Assembly (NCBI RefSeq): GCF_030718205.1
Contig: NZ_JAUZQF010000015.1
Location: 186,001-250,000 of the forward strand
Length of the DNA stretch: 64,000 bases
Source of the DNA: Nonomuraea turcica
GTDB lineage: Bacteria > Actinomycetota > Actinomycetes > Streptosporangiales > Streptosporangiaceae
Reading direction: 5' to 3'
Shown here: positions 1-8,872 of the stretch, one piece after another
Layout: each line of letters opens with the position of its first letter
Position numbering within the stretch: the first letter of the stretch is position 1
The notes under the pieces: generated by a model
What the model was told of the DNA's origin: nothing
The model's database searches: none
Seen by the model: only the letters and a program-made list of their open reading frames with translations
Position numbers and translations under genes: made by a program

Positions 1-134
1 CTTCCGTCGTCTGTGTGCCGTACGCGGACCCCTCGCCGCAGGTGGAGTTCCGTGACGTCGCACCCTCGTTCAGGCTCGACCTCGTCTGCCATCACGACCA
101 GGGCCGCCAAGAGATCAGGGAGATCGTACGGTGA
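1..134 (+). CDS. 3' end of an unidentified protein (partial)
   Basis: An open frame entering from the left edge (codons start at base 3) runs 43 codons to a TGA at 132-134. The visible C terminus contains PYADPSPQVEFRDV and ends QEIREIVR. The stop overlaps the GTG start of the next gene by GTGA, a typical translational coupling, which is the main reason to believe this frame. Too little is visible to name a family. Confidence 0.5.
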   Translation, partial: SVVCVPYADPSPQVEFRDVAPSFRLDLVCHHDQGRQEIREIVR

Positions 135-754
135 CCGTCAGCTTCAGCACCGACCCGAGCACCGCCGACCTGCTGCTCTACGCCAACCCGCAGAAAGCGG
201 GCGAGGAGCTGACTCGGCGCATGGACGGGGCGCTCGACGAGATCAGGCAGCAGGTCCGGACGCCGCCCGGCGAGCTGGCGGACAAGGCGGCCACGGCGGG
301 CGTCGAGTTGCTGCGCGGGATCAACGTGGGTTCGGTCCTGCTGAGCGGCTGGGCGACGTACCGCAACCTGCGTGCCGCCGCCCGCCGTACCCTGGACAAC
401 CCGGGCACCGGCCAGATGGTGCCGCTGGTCGACCACGAGGTCGTCTCCCGCCACGAGCCCTCCGTCGAGGTCCAGGTCAACGGGCAGCCGGTGGGCCGGC
501 TGCGCTTCGGCATCGAGCTGGTCCTGCACGTCACGGGGTTGCAGGCGAGCGTGCGCAACGGCCGGATGATACGCCTGACCGGCGGCGACTGCGTGGCCTC
601 CGCCGTGTGCAAGGTCCAGGGCGTCGAGGTGGCCCGGCAGGACTATGTGCTGGTCACGCTGCCGATCAACCGGGACCTCGGCGAGGGTTACCCGATCCTG
701 CGTGAGGCGCGGGCGGCAGCGGGGGCAGGAAACGACGAAAACGACTCGCCATAG
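131..754 (+). CDS. Hypothetical protein, coupled to the gene before it
   Basis: The protein has 207 residues, starts with GTG and overlaps the preceding stop by four bases. I do not recognise the family. An alpha-helical, charged N-terminal part (residues about 15-60) is followed by a Pro/Gly linker. A strand-rich stretch (about 95-185) is built of alternating hydrophobic residues, for example VEVQVNGQPVGRLRFGIEL, suggesting a small beta domain. There is no signal peptide or membrane segment. It ends 33 bases before the convergent dnaG stop. GC-rich third positions match its neighbours, so it looks like a real gene of unknown role, presumably cytosolic and working with the truncated upstream gene. 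Confidence 0.6.
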   Translation: MTVSFSTDPSTADLLLYANPQKAGEELTRRMDGALDEIRQQVRTPPGELADKAATAGVELLRGINVGSVLLSGWATYRNLRAAARRTLDNPGTGQMVPLVDHEVVSRHEPSVEVQVNGQPVGRLRFGIELVLHVTGLQASVRNGRMIRLTGGDCVASAVCKVQGVEVARQDYVLVTLPINRDLGEGYPILREARAAAGAGNDENDSP

Positions 755-787
755 CCGGACGCGGCCCCACGGGCGATCGCGAACCCG

Positions 788-2632
788 TCACGGGCTGCCT
801 GCGGCGCGATCGCGCAGGACCCGGCGTTGCTGCTCCAGCGCCACCAGCTCACCGAACAACTTGTTGTACTCCTGCTGCTCCTCCACCGGATTGAGCCGCT
901 GGATCCGTGACTTCACCTGGGCGATGGCCCGATCGACCGCGATGGCCTCGATGGCGGCCAGCATCGCACCCGCATAGCGCTCCTCCGCGTGCGTGTCCGC
1001 CTGGATCGGCTCCACCGCGAACCGGGTCACCAACGCCCGAGCCCCCTCCTCATGGGCGTGCTCCAGCAACAGATCCACCCACTCCCGGCCACCGTATCCG
1101 GCCGCGACAACACCACCGGCGGCTGCGATGACCTTGTGCAGGGCGACATGGTCGGGCGCCGTGAACGCCTGCGGGTCCAGGGCGTCGAAACGCGGCCCGA
1201 GCAGCGCGGGCCGCTGCACGGCCAGCCTGAGCAACTCGCCCTCCACCCGAATGCTCGGATCGACGGGCACCGCCCTTTGCGCGCGTTGCGGGCGGCCCTG
1301 CAGCGCCCCGGCGACCGCGGCGATGCGCTGCATGACGAACCGCTCGTCCATGAAGCCGAGCCACCGGTCCAGGTCGATGGCGTAGCGCTTGCGCAGCCCG
1401 ACGTCCTTGATCCCGGCCACGATCGGCGCGGCCGCGTCCAGCGCGGCGATCTTGCCTTCGTTGCTGCGCAGGTCGTAGCGGGAGATCGTGCTCCTGATCG
1501 CGAACTGGAACAGCGGCTCCCGGCTGGCGATCAGATCCCGCACGGCCGCGTCCCCCTGCTTGACCCGCAGGTCGCACGGGTCGAGCCCGTCGGGCTGCAC
1601 CGCGACGTAGGTCTGTGTGACGAACTTCTGCTCGTCGGCGAACGCCCGCAGCGCCGCCTTCTGCCCCGCCTCGTCACCGTCGAACGTGAAGATCACCTCG
1701 CCGCGGAACTCGGCCTGGTCCAGCAGGAACCGGCGCAGGATCTTGATGTGCTCCGCGCCGAACGATGTGCCGCACGTGGCCACCGCCGTCGGCACCCCGG
1801 CGAGATGACAGGCCATCACATCGGTGTAGCCTTCGACGATCACCGCCTGGGACCGCTTGGAGATCTCCCGTTTCGCCAGGTCAATCCCATAAAGCACCTG
1901 GCTCTTCTTGTAAAGCGGCGAGTCAGGCGTATTCAGATATTTCGGCCCTTCATCGGAATCAAGCAACTTGCGCGCGCCGAAACCGATCACATCGCCCGTG
2001 GCGTCCCTGATCGGCCAGATCAGCCGCCCGCGGAACCGGTCGATCGGCCCCCGCCGCCCCTCCTTGGCCAGCCCGCCCTTGACGAGCTCTTCGGTGGTGA
2101 ACCCGCGCGCCAGCAGATGCCGCGTCAGCGCCTCCCACTCGTTGGGCGCATATCCGACCCCGAACATCTCCGCGTCCGCCCGCTCGAACCCCCGCTCCGA
2201 CAGGAACCGCCGCCCGGGCGCCGCGTCGGGCCCGAACAACTTGCCGGCGTAGAACTCGGCCGCCGCCTTGTGCGCCTCGATCAGCCTGGCCCGCTCGCCG
2301 TGATCCCGCCGGGGAACGTAGCCGCCCTGCTCGTATTGCAGCTGGATCCCGGCTCGCTGCGCCAGCCGCTCGACCGCCTCACCAAAGGTCAGATGCTCGA
2401 TCTTCTCGACGAAGGTGATCACATCACCACCTTCGGAACAACCGAAGCAAAAGTACATTCCGCGCTCGGGAGTGACGTTGAAGGAGGGGGACTTCTCGTC
2501 GTGGAAGGGGCACAGGCCCTTGAGGTTGCCGCCTCCGGCGTTGCGCAACTGGATGTGCTCGCCGATCACGTCGGCGATGGGTGAACGCTCGCGTACGAGC
2601 GCGATGTCGACATCTCGGATCCGGCCAGCCAC
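788..2632 (-). CDS. dnaG: DNA primase DnaG
   Basis: The primase synthesises RNA primers for lagging-strand DNA replication. From the GTG at 2632 the protein has 614 residues and begins MAGRIRDVDIALVRERS, the usual N terminus. The longer frame back to 2671 adds residues without family character. The CHC2 zinc finger is visible as C41-P-F-H44 with C62-F-G-C65. It is followed by the RNA-polymerase core and TOPRIM motifs VIVEGYTDVMA and TFDGDEAG. The C-terminal helicase-interaction region ends EQQRRVLRDRAAGSP. Length and motif order are normal. dgt lies close by, as in other actinomycetes. No alternative identity is plausible. Confidence 0.97.
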   Translation of the reverse strand: MAGRIRDVDIALVRERSPIADVIGEHIQLRNAGGGNLKGLCPFHDEKSPSFNVTPERGMYFCFGCSEGGDVITFVEKIEHLTFGEAVERLAQRAGIQLQYEQGGYVPRRDHGERARLIEAHKAAAEFYAGKLFGPDAAPGRRFLSERGFERADAEMFGVGYAPNEWEALTRHLLARGFTTEELVKGGLAKEGRRGPIDRFRGRLIWPIRDATGDVIGFGARKLLDSDEGPKYLNTPDSPLYKKSQVLYGIDLAKREISKRSQAVIVEGYTDVMACHLAGVPTAVATCGTSFGAEHIKILRRFLLDQAEFRGEVIFTFDGDEAGQKAALRAFADEQKFVTQTYVAVQPDGLDPCDLRVKQGDAAVRDLIASREPLFQFAIRSTISRYDLRSNEGKIAALDAAAPIVAGIKDVGLRKRYAIDLDRWLGFMDERFVMQRIAAVAGALQGRPQRAQRAVPVDPSIRVEGELLRLAVQRPALLGPRFDALDPQAFTAPDHVALHKVIAAAGGVVAAGYGGREWVDLLLEHAHEEGARALVTRFAVEPIQADTHAEERYAGAMLAAIEAIAVDRAIAQVKSRIQRLNPVEEQQEYNKLFGELVALEQQRRVLRDRAAGSP

Positions 2633-2762
2633 GCCGGTGAGTCTATTCCGCCTCACCGACGTTCCCGGCACCTGCCGCCAGAATGGTCACCATCCCACAG
2701 CACGGCGCAGGGTGACGCCACCTGGCACCACTCGGTGCAGGGAACGTCGGGGGCGGGACAGG

Positions 2763-3212
2763 TCAGCGGTGGCGGGCCACAGCGCGGGCGTGGGCGTCGG
2801 TCAGCAAGGAACGCGCCTGCTCGCCGGGGTTCAGTAGAGAGATCCAGGCCGCGGTGGCGTAGACGGGGTTCGGCAGGATCCGGTCGATGACGGTGTAGTC
2901 GAAGTCGGCGTGGTGCTCGGCATGCGACGCGGGCGGGTAGCCGATGAGCCGCTCGAAGGCGGCGCGCCCCACGGCGATGTTCAGGCGGAAGATACCAGGC
3001 CTGTCGAGCTGGGAAGCGGTGTCGCTGCCCGGGTAGTCCTTGGTGACGATCGTGGCGAACGGTTGCTGCCGTTTGGGGATCTCGCCGTCCGGGGCGTACC
3101 AGATGAACGTGTCGCCCCATGCCACCTCCGGGGCTTCACTGTCCGGGCCTGGGGTGAAGACGACGGTGCCGGGCAGGCCGGTGACGAACTGGATGATCTC
3201 GCTCTCGGTCAT
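2763..3212 (-). CDS. DUF6194 family protein
   Basis: This is a 149-residue cytosolic protein of a family common in actinomycetes and without known function. The hallmarks seen are PEVAWGDTFIWYAPDG near residue 30, QPFATIVTKDYP near 55, and LDRPGIFRLNIAVGRAAFERL near 70-90. The C-terminal segment HHADFDYTVIDRILPNPVY is also typical, where a fixed His and Asp may be functional. It looks monocistronic: about 70 bases separate it from the upstream M48 gene and about 130 from dnaG. Family assignment is from recognition of the motif pattern; role unknown. Confidence 0.8.
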   Translation of the reverse strand: MTESEIIQFVTGLPGTVVFTPGPDSEAPEVAWGDTFIWYAPDGEIPKRQQPFATIVTKDYPGSDTASQLDRPGIFRLNIAVGRAAFERLIGYPPASHAEHHADFDYTVIDRILPNPVYATAAWISLLNPGEQARSLLTDAHARAVARHR

Positions 3213-3284
3213 GCCTTAAAGTCTGTCATTAAGCTGCCCTGTGAGACTTTTCCAGCGAAAGCCCAGGACAGCACCCATAAACCC

Positions 3285-4781
3285 TCAACCCGTGTGCGCG
3301 GTCAGCTCAGGGACGGGCACGTAGTCGTGGCGCATGCCGTGATCGCCCAGCCACCGACGCAGCCCCGCCACCGCCACCGGATTGGCCGCCACCTGGGCCG
3401 CGTACTCCGACAGCGCCACCTCCTCCCGGTCGTCGAACAGCAGCCGCGCGGGCCCCGACCACGACAACGTCCACTTGGCCTCCCCGAGCTGGATCAGCAC
3501 CGCCTCGAGCGCCTGCCCCAGCACTCCGGCGAGCAGGGTGTCCGACGGGTTCCAGCCCAGCTCGCGGAGCCGCTCCTCCAGCTCGGCCTGCCGCCCCCGC
3601 GCGATCGCCTCGAACGCCGCGTCCAGGTACGGTCGCGCCGCCCCCATGACCCGCTGACCGGCCACCGCCAGGTCGTGCAGGGCGTCGGCGTTGCGGCCCG
3701 CGTACATGCCGTGCGCCACCAGCTCGTCCCACGGCACCGGCCGCAGTCCGGTCAGCGCCTCCGGCGTCCACATGGACTGCTCGACCGCCTGCACCGCCAC
3801 GTTCGCGTCGCGCAGCAGGGTCAGGGCGGAGCGCGGGTCGGGCACGTGCTGCGGCTCCTGCAGGTGCTCGATGGCGGCCAGCCGCTCGGCGAGGCTCGGG
3901 TGGGAGTCGTACGGCGAGACCTCCTCCGGCTCCTCGCCCAGCTTGGTGATCTCGGCCTGGCGGGCGGGATCGCTCATCATCGCGTGGAAACCGCCGAACA
4001 CCGAGGCGGGACGGGCCCCGCCCGAGCCCGTCAGCGACAGGTAGTGGTTGACGTACAGGTCCCAGCCCAGCGCGGTGGCGTGGATCTTGCGCAGGGCGCC
4101 CGCCATGGCCTGCCGGCCGCCGATCGCGACCGCGAACTGGTCGGCCTCCAGCTCCTGCTTGCGTGAGACGGCCTGCGAGGCGCGGAGGTAGAGCTTGGCG
4201 TACCAGGCGAACAGCCGCTGGATGAACGGGTGGTTGCCCAGCCCCTGGACCGTGGCGATGAGCGAGACCCGGCCCCGGTAGACCGGCGCGCCCAGGCGGG
4301 TGTGGGCGCCGCTGTAGTGGCCGAGCTCGTGCCCGAGCACCGCCCGCATCTCATCCACCGTCAGCGTCTGAAGCAGGGGCAGGCCGACGAACATCCGCCG
4401 TCTCGTCGCCCGCAGCCCGAGCCAGCGCGTGTCCTCCGACACGGCCGCGTTGACCTCGGGGACCAGCCGGATCTCGTCCGGCGGCGCGGTGCGTACCCGC
4501 TGGGCCAGGTCCTCGACCGTCTGCCATAACACGGGCTCGTGCTCGCGCCCCACCGGCACGCCCGGCTGCTCGCCACCCTGGCGGCGGCTCACCATGAAGA
4601 GGGCACGGACGAGCGCGCCCGCCGCCAGGGTGAGCACGATCGCGATCTTGATGGTGTTCGCGTGGAAGTCGACGAGCAGCATGACGTCGAAGAAGATCGC
4701 GGCCGCCAGGATGAGGCCGACGAGGACGTAGAAGCCGGCGAGCAGGGCGAAGGCCAGCACCGCTCGAAACGCTGTGGTCAT
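3285..4781 (-). CDS. M48-family membrane zinc metalloprotease
   Basis: The product is 498 residues. Two N-terminal membrane segments (about residues 8-32 and 42-65) precede a cytosolic or peripheral protease domain with the M48 zinc motif HELGH, in VLGHELGHYSGAH near residue 150. The third ligand is expected in SRKQELEADQFAV near 215. This HtpX/Ste24-like arrangement points to membrane-protein quality control. The C-terminal 200 residues are a poorly conserved extension. It starts with ATG at 4781, divergent from dgt; the 82-base gap must hold both promoters. The exact substrate is unknown. Confidence 0.88.
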   Translation of the reverse strand: MTTAFRAVLAFALLAGFYVLVGLILAAAIFFDVMLLVDFHANTIKIAIVLTLAAGALVRALFMVSRRQGGEQPGVPVGREHEPVLWQTVEDLAQRVRTAPPDEIRLVPEVNAAVSEDTRWLGLRATRRRMFVGLPLLQTLTVDEMRAVLGHELGHYSGAHTRLGAPVYRGRVSLIATVQGLGNHPFIQRLFAWYAKLYLRASQAVSRKQELEADQFAVAIGGRQAMAGALRKIHATALGWDLYVNHYLSLTGSGGARPASVFGGFHAMMSDPARQAEITKLGEEPEEVSPYDSHPSLAERLAAIEHLQEPQHVPDPRSALTLLRDANVAVQAVEQSMWTPEALTGLRPVPWDELVAHGMYAGRNADALHDLAVAGQRVMGAARPYLDAAFEAIARGRQAELEERLRELGWNPSDTLLAGVLGQALEAVLIQLGEAKWTLSWSGPARLLFDDREEVALSEYAAQVAANPVAVAGLRRWLGDHGMRHDYVPVPELTAHTG

Positions 4782-4863
4782 GGGGGAGGGCTCCCAAGGA
4801 AATGGTTTCTCGCGAGGCTCGACCTTAGCGGAGTCGGGAAACTGGATAAAATTACTGATACAG

Positions 4864-6084
4864 ATGTCGTACTACGACCAGCATGACCAGGAGCGTTGGG
4901 TTCCGGAACCTCCCGGCAATCCTGAGCGAGCCGCGTTCGAACGCGACCGCGCCCGCGTCCTGCACAGCGCCGCACTCCGCAGGCTGGCCGCGAAGACGCA
5001 GGTCGTGGGCCCTGGCGAGACGCTCGGCGGCGGCCAGCACATCCCGCGCACCCGGCTCACGCACTCCCTCGAGTGCGCCCAGGTCGGCAGGGAGATGGGG
5101 GCCACCCTCGGCGTCGACCCCGACCTGGTGGAAACCGCCTGCCTGGCGCACGACCTCGGACATCCGCCCTTCGGCCACAACGGCGAGGTCGCGCTCAACG
5201 CCCTGGCCGCCGCGTGCGGCGGGTTCGAGGGCAATGCCCAGAGCCTGCGCCTGCTCACCAGGCTGGAGGCCAAGGTCCTCACCGAGGACGGCCGCAGCGC
5301 CGGGCTCAACCTGACGCGGGCGGCGCTCGACGCTTCCATCAAATATCCCTGGACATGCGAAAAGTCGGCCAAATTCGGTGTTTATGACGACGACCTGCCC
5401 GTGTTCCGGTGGATCAGGAAGGGCGCCCCGGAGGGACGGGTGAGCTTCGAGGCGCAGATCATGGACTGGGCCGACGACGTCGCCTACTCCGTCCACGACC
5501 TCGAGGACGCCCTGCACTCCGGCCACGTCACCCCCGAAGCGCTCCAGTCGCCCACCGAGCGCCGGCACGTCTGCGAGATCACCCGCACCTGGTACGCCCC
5601 CGGTGCCGACCTCAACGAGCTCGAGGAGGTCTTCGCCAAGCTGATTGCCGACAAGCTCTGGCCGCGCCGCTTCGAGGCCACCCTCGCCGACCTGGCCGGG
5701 CTCAAGGCCCTCACCAGTGGCCTCATCGGCCGCTTCTGCCGCTCCGCCCAGGCCGCCACCAGAGGGGTGTACGGCTCCCGCCACCGCGCCGACCTCGTCG
5801 TCCCGCACGCCACCCGGCTGGAGTGCGCGCTGCTCAAAGGCGTCACCGCCCACTACGTGATGACCACCGAGGACCACCACGCCAACCAGGCCAGGCAGCG
5901 CGAGCTCATCACCGAACTGGCGTCCCTGATCACCCTCGGCGCGCCGGGCACGCTGGAGCCCGCCTTCCGCCCCGCGTACGCCGAGGCTCGTGACGACGCC
6001 GCCCGCGTCCGCGTGGTCATCGACCAGATCGCCTCACTGACCGACACCTCGGCCGTCGCCTGGCACCGCCGGCTCTCGCGCTGA
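4864..6084 (+). CDS. dgt: Deoxyguanosinetriphosphate triphosphohydrolase-like protein (Dgt)
   Basis: This is an HD-domain dNTPase that removes triphosphate from dGTP or related dNTPs and so tunes nucleotide pools. The HD motif is split as LTHSLECAQVGREMG and ACLAHDLGHPPFGHNGE, with further conserved blocks FEGNAQSLRLLTRLE and WADDVAYSVHDLED. The ATG at 4864 (MSYYDQHDQERW) was chosen over the in-frame ATG at 4774 because the upstream residues overlap the divergent M48 promoter and do not look like the family. The length is 406 residues. Proximity to dnaG is a conserved actinobacterial arrangement. Confidence 0.93.
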   Translation: MSYYDQHDQERWVPEPPGNPERAAFERDRARVLHSAALRRLAAKTQVVGPGETLGGGQHIPRTRLTHSLECAQVGREMGATLGVDPDLVETACLAHDLGHPPFGHNGEVALNALAAACGGFEGNAQSLRLLTRLEAKVLTEDGRSAGLNLTRAALDASIKYPWTCEKSAKFGVYDDDLPVFRWIRKGAPEGRVSFEAQIMDWADDVAYSVHDLEDALHSGHVTPEALQSPTERRHVCEITRTWYAPGADLNELEEVFAKLIADKLWPRRFEATLADLAGLKALTSGLIGRFCRSAQAATRGVYGSRHRADLVVPHATRLECALLKGVTAHYVMTTEDHHANQARQRELITELASLITLGAPGTLEPAFRPAYAEARDDAARVRVVIDQIASLTDTSAVAWHRRLSR

Positions 6085-6173
6085 CCCCCCGTGCTGACCA
6101 AGGTTTGCCAATGAGGCTGGTCACCTGACAGAACCCGCTTTCCGGATCTGCGCGGCGGGCGGATACTGCGCCC

Positions 6174-7337
6174 ATGGCCACATATGTGATCGTCGGAGCC
6201 GGGCTGGCCGGGGCCAAAGCCGCGCAGACACTGCGCGAGGAGGGCTTCGACGGCGAGATCGTGCTGATCGGTGCGGAAACCGAACGGCCCTATGAGAGAC
6301 CGCCCCTGTCCAAGGACTACCTCCAGGGCAAGAGCGAACGAGAGAAGATCTTCGTGCACGCCCCCGAGTGGTACCCGGACAACGGCGTGGACCTGCGGCT
6401 CGGCATTCCGGTCACCCGCATCGAGCTCGATCACCATGTGGTCAGGCTCGGCAACGGGTCGCGCCAGCCGTACGACAAGCTGCTCATCGCCACCGGCGCC
6501 ACGCCCAGGCGCCTGCCGGGGCCCGGCCACTACCTGCGCACGGTCGACGACAGCGAGACGCTGAAAGAACGCTTCGAGCAGGCCGAGAGCGTGCTCATCG
6601 TCGGCGCCTCCTGGATCGGCCTGGAGACCGCGGCGGCCGCGCGCGCCGCCGGCCGTGCCGTCACCGTCGTAGAGCCCGAGCCCACCGCGCTGAACCGGGC
6701 ACTCGGCCCCGAACTGGGCGACGTGTTCGCCCGCATGCACGCGCGTAAAGGCGTCGACCTGCGCTTCGGCACCGCCGCCGCGGAGATCACCGACACCGGC
6801 GTGCGGCTCAGCTCCGGCGAGCGGCTCACCGCCGACCTCGTCGTGGTCGGCATCGGCGCCGTGCCCGAGGTCGGGCTCGCCCGCGACGCCGGGCTCGAGG
6901 TCGAACAGGGCGTCCTCACCGACGCGGCCCTGCGGACCTCGCACCCGGACGTGTTCGCGGCCGGCGACGTGGCCGAGCCCTTCCACCCCCTGTACGGCCG
7001 CCGCCTGCGCGTCGAGCACTGGGCCAACGCCCTGCACGGCGGCCCTGCGGCCGCCCGCTCCATGCTCGGCCAAGAGGTCGCCTACGACGCGATCCCGTAC
7101 TTCTACACCGACCAGTACGAGCTCGGCATGGAGTTCTCCGGCGACATCGAGGGCTACGACGAGATCGTCTACCGCGGGGACGTCGAGAGCCTGGAGTTCG
7201 TCGCCTACTGGCTGCGCGACAGCCGGGTGATCGCCGGAATGAACGTCAACGTCTGGGACGTCGTCGAAGAGATCCAGGAGCTGATCAGATCACGCACCAT
7301 CGTCAACCCTAAGGAGTTGGCGACGGGGCAATCGTGA
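6174..7337 (+). CDS. NAD(P)/FAD-dependent ferredoxin/rubredoxin-type reductase
   Basis: This is a 387-residue flavoprotein of the dioxygenase/cytochrome P450 ferredoxin-reductase type, passing electrons from NAD(P)H through FAD to a small redox partner. The FAD-binding motif is at the N terminus (YVIVGAGLAGAKAAQTL). The pyridine-nucleotide motif is VLIVGASWIGLETAAAAR near residue 145, and the second FAD motif is HPDVFAAGDVAE near 265. The C-terminal reductase domain contains FYTDQYELGMEFSG. No ferredoxin or oxygenase lies next to it, so its partner is elsewhere. It converges on and overlaps the end of the next gene by 29 bases. Confidence 0.9.
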   Translation: MATYVIVGAGLAGAKAAQTLREEGFDGEIVLIGAETERPYERPPLSKDYLQGKSEREKIFVHAPEWYPDNGVDLRLGIPVTRIELDHHVVRLGNGSRQPYDKLLIATGATPRRLPGPGHYLRTVDDSETLKERFEQAESVLIVGASWIGLETAAAARAAGRAVTVVEPEPTALNRALGPELGDVFARMHARKGVDLRFGTAAAEITDTGVRLSSGERLTADLVVVGIGAVPEVGLARDAGLEVEQGVLTDAALRTSHPDVFAAGDVAEPFHPLYGRRLRVEHWANALHGGPAAARSMLGQEVAYDAIPYFYTDQYELGMEFSGDIEGYDEIVYRGDVESLEFVAYWLRDSRVIAGMNVNVWDVVEEIQELIRSRTIVNPKELATGQS

Positions 7338-8178
7338 CCGCGGCCGGGCTTTCTTCGTCGCCGGTCTGCGGCTCCGGCCGGTCGTCGTTCGCGACCTTCT
7401 TCGACGAGCACTGCACGGTGCAGCGCGGGGTCTCCCCCAGCCTGCCGCGCAGCGCCAGCGTCTCCTCGCGGGGCGAGAACGTGCGGTTGCCCGACTGCCA
7501 GGCGTCCAGGTAGTCCCACGGCTCGACCATGCCCCTGCGTACCCACCACAAGGACGGACCGGTCTTCCACGAGATCGCGAAATAGAGGTTGGGGCCGGTG
7601 TCGCGGGCGTTGCCCGACCGGCCCACCCGCCCGAGCAGCTGTCCGGCCTTCACCCGCACGCCCGGCTTGACGCCCTCGGCCACCGTGTCCAGGTGGCCGC
7701 CCAGGTAGCGGACGCCGTCGTCACCGATGATCGTGACGAACCTGCCCTCGCGGTCGGCGCCCACATCCGTGGACGGCCGCCACTTGTTCTGCGCGTTCAC
7801 CTCGTCCACCACGCCGCCGATCGGCGCCACGAACGCGCACCCCTCCCCGGCCCAGATGGTCGTCTTGGGCAGCACGAGCAGCTTGCGCTGGTAGGTCGTC
7901 TTGCAGCCCTTGACCGGGAACGTGTAGGTGTATTTCGACAACTTCGGCGGCGGCACCTTGACCGGGTCCTCGCCCTCCGGCGGCTGTTCGGCGGCCTGGT
8001 GCTCGGCCGACGGGCTGGGCGTCGGGATCGTGGCCGTGACCGCCGGCGTGCCCGTCGCCGGGGCGGTGGAGGGCGACTGGGCGCTCACGCCCGCCAGGCC
8101 GGTGGCCTGGGTGCAGGCGCCGGTCAGCAGCAGAGCGCCTGCCATGGCCGCCCATCGTCCGAGATGCCCCGATCGCAT
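7309..8178 (-). CDS. Putative lipoprotein with a degenerate M23 (LytM-like) domain
   Basis: Starting at the ATG at 8178, the product is 289 residues with a signal peptide (MRSGHLGRWAAMAGALLLTG) and a Cys at a weak lipobox (TGAC), then a Pro/Thr/Ala-rich linker. The C-terminal part has the LytM fold pattern (GGVVDEVN, RFVTIIGDDG, LLGRVGRSGNARDTGPNLYF). Zinc ligands are missing: the usual HxxxD position reads AGEGC and the usual HLHF reads NLYF; only the GGHL histidine remains. It is therefore probably non-catalytic, perhaps an EnvC/NlpD-like activator or a peptidoglycan-binding protein. An alternative ATG at 8211 would add 11 residues. The 3' end overlaps the reductase gene. Confidence 0.75.
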   Translation of the reverse strand: MRSGHLGRWAAMAGALLLTGACTQATGLAGVSAQSPSTAPATGTPAVTATIPTPSPSAEHQAAEQPPEGEDPVKVPPPKLSKYTYTFPVKGCKTTYQRKLLVLPKTTIWAGEGCAFVAPIGGVVDEVNAQNKWRPSTDVGADREGRFVTIIGDDGVRYLGGHLDTVAEGVKPGVRVKAGQLLGRVGRSGNARDTGPNLYFAISWKTGPSLWWVRRGMVEPWDYLDAWQSGNRTFSPREETLALRGRLGETPRCTVQCSSKKVANDDRPEPQTGDEESPAAVTIAPSPTP

Positions 8179-8229
8179 GATCTCCACCCGCGTCACCGTT
8201 TCCACCGACAACCTTTACCTTTGTAGCCG

Positions 8230-8283
8230 ACCGGGGACCCGCGCAGAGCCGGTTTCTCTCTTAACCGCCCAGAGGGTAAGAGA
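8230..8283 (-). promoter_or_regulatory. Possible structured leader upstream of the LytM-like gene
   Basis: Two inverted repeats lie 50-105 bases ahead of the ATG at 8178: TCTCTTA (8257-8263) with TAAGAGA (8277-8283), and ACCGG (8230-8234) with CCGGT (8249-8253). They could form stacked hairpins in the leader. Cell-wall hydrolase genes of actinomycetes often have riboswitch leaders, but I cannot match this one to a known class. The rest of the 8284-8394 gap shows nothing I can name. Confidence 0.3.
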
Positions 8284-8394
8284 ACTGTTCGTTAAGGAAG
8301 GCGTTGCCGGCCTCGGCGCGGCGGCTCATTGCCAGGTGCGCGGGGTGGGCGGCGGGCAGCGAGGCGGCCGCGTGACGCTGCGGCGCAGCGCGGC

Positions 8395-8826
8395 TTAGAG
8401 CCGTGTCTTCAGCAACGCCTCGACGCGGGCCAGCTGGGCGGCCAGGTCGGCGACCTCGGAACGCAGCGAGGCGATGGCCACGGCCGTACTCTTGTTGGTC
8501 TGGTAGTCGTGCATCGCGAGCTCGGAGGCCACCTGGTCGCTGCGCCTGCCTGCGATGAGCAGGACGGACGCCTGCAGTCCCGCCAGGCACGACAACACCA
8601 GGTTGAGCAGGATGTACGGATACGGGTCGAAGCCGTGCCGGCCGTTGCCGGTGATCCAGACGGCGAGCACGACGAGGAAGGTGATGACGAACGGCCACGA
8701 CCCCATGACGAGCCGCGTCCGGTCGGCCGCTCGTTCGCCGAGGGTGAGCCGGCTGCCGGTGCGGACCCCCGGATGACGCTCCCAGCGGCTTCGCCAGGAC
8801 CGGCCGAGGTGGTGATCGGTCTGCAT
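8395..8826 (-). CDS. DUF1003 family membrane protein
   Basis: This 143-residue protein has two transmembrane helices (about 44-62 and 73-92). The family signature is GSWPFVITFLVVLAVWI, FDPYPYILLNLVLSCLAGLQ. The C terminus (about 105-143) is a heptad-rich coiled coil. The basic N terminus and the tail are predicted to be cytosolic. Function is unknown for the family. The gene lies downstream of the sensor kinase on the same strand, with a 46-base gap that carries OmpR-type direct repeats, so it is likely part of the neighbouring two-component regulon. Confidence 0.87.
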   Translation of the reverse strand: MQTDHHLGRSWRSRWERHPGVRTGSRLTLGERAADRTRLVMGSWPFVITFLVVLAVWITGNGRHGFDPYPYILLNLVLSCLAGLQASVLLIAGRRSDQVASELAMHDYQTNKSTAVAIASLRSEVADLAAQLARVEALLKTRL

Positions 8827-8849
8827 GGCGCGATCGTGCCGGGCCGCGC

Positions 8850-8866
8850 ATGAGAACCGGATGAAA
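8850..8866 (-). promoter_or_regulatory. Possible response-regulator half-sites before the DUF1003 gene
   Basis: On the minus strand the gap reads TTTCAT and TTCTCAT spaced 11 bases apart (plus-strand ATGAAA at 8861 and ATGAGAA at 8850). Two half-sites one helical turn apart are typical of OmpR/PhoB-family regulators. They match the TCTCAT repeats upstream of the HtrA-like gene at 10329. Confidence 0.4.
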
Positions 8867-8872
8867 GGGCGG

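Noticed and set aside
8230..8394. A ydaO/c-di-AMP riboswitch before the LytM-like gene
   Set aside because: Hairpins are present but I could not match the conserved GGGGTGAATC-like and pseudoknot segments; a covariance search with RF00379 would decide.
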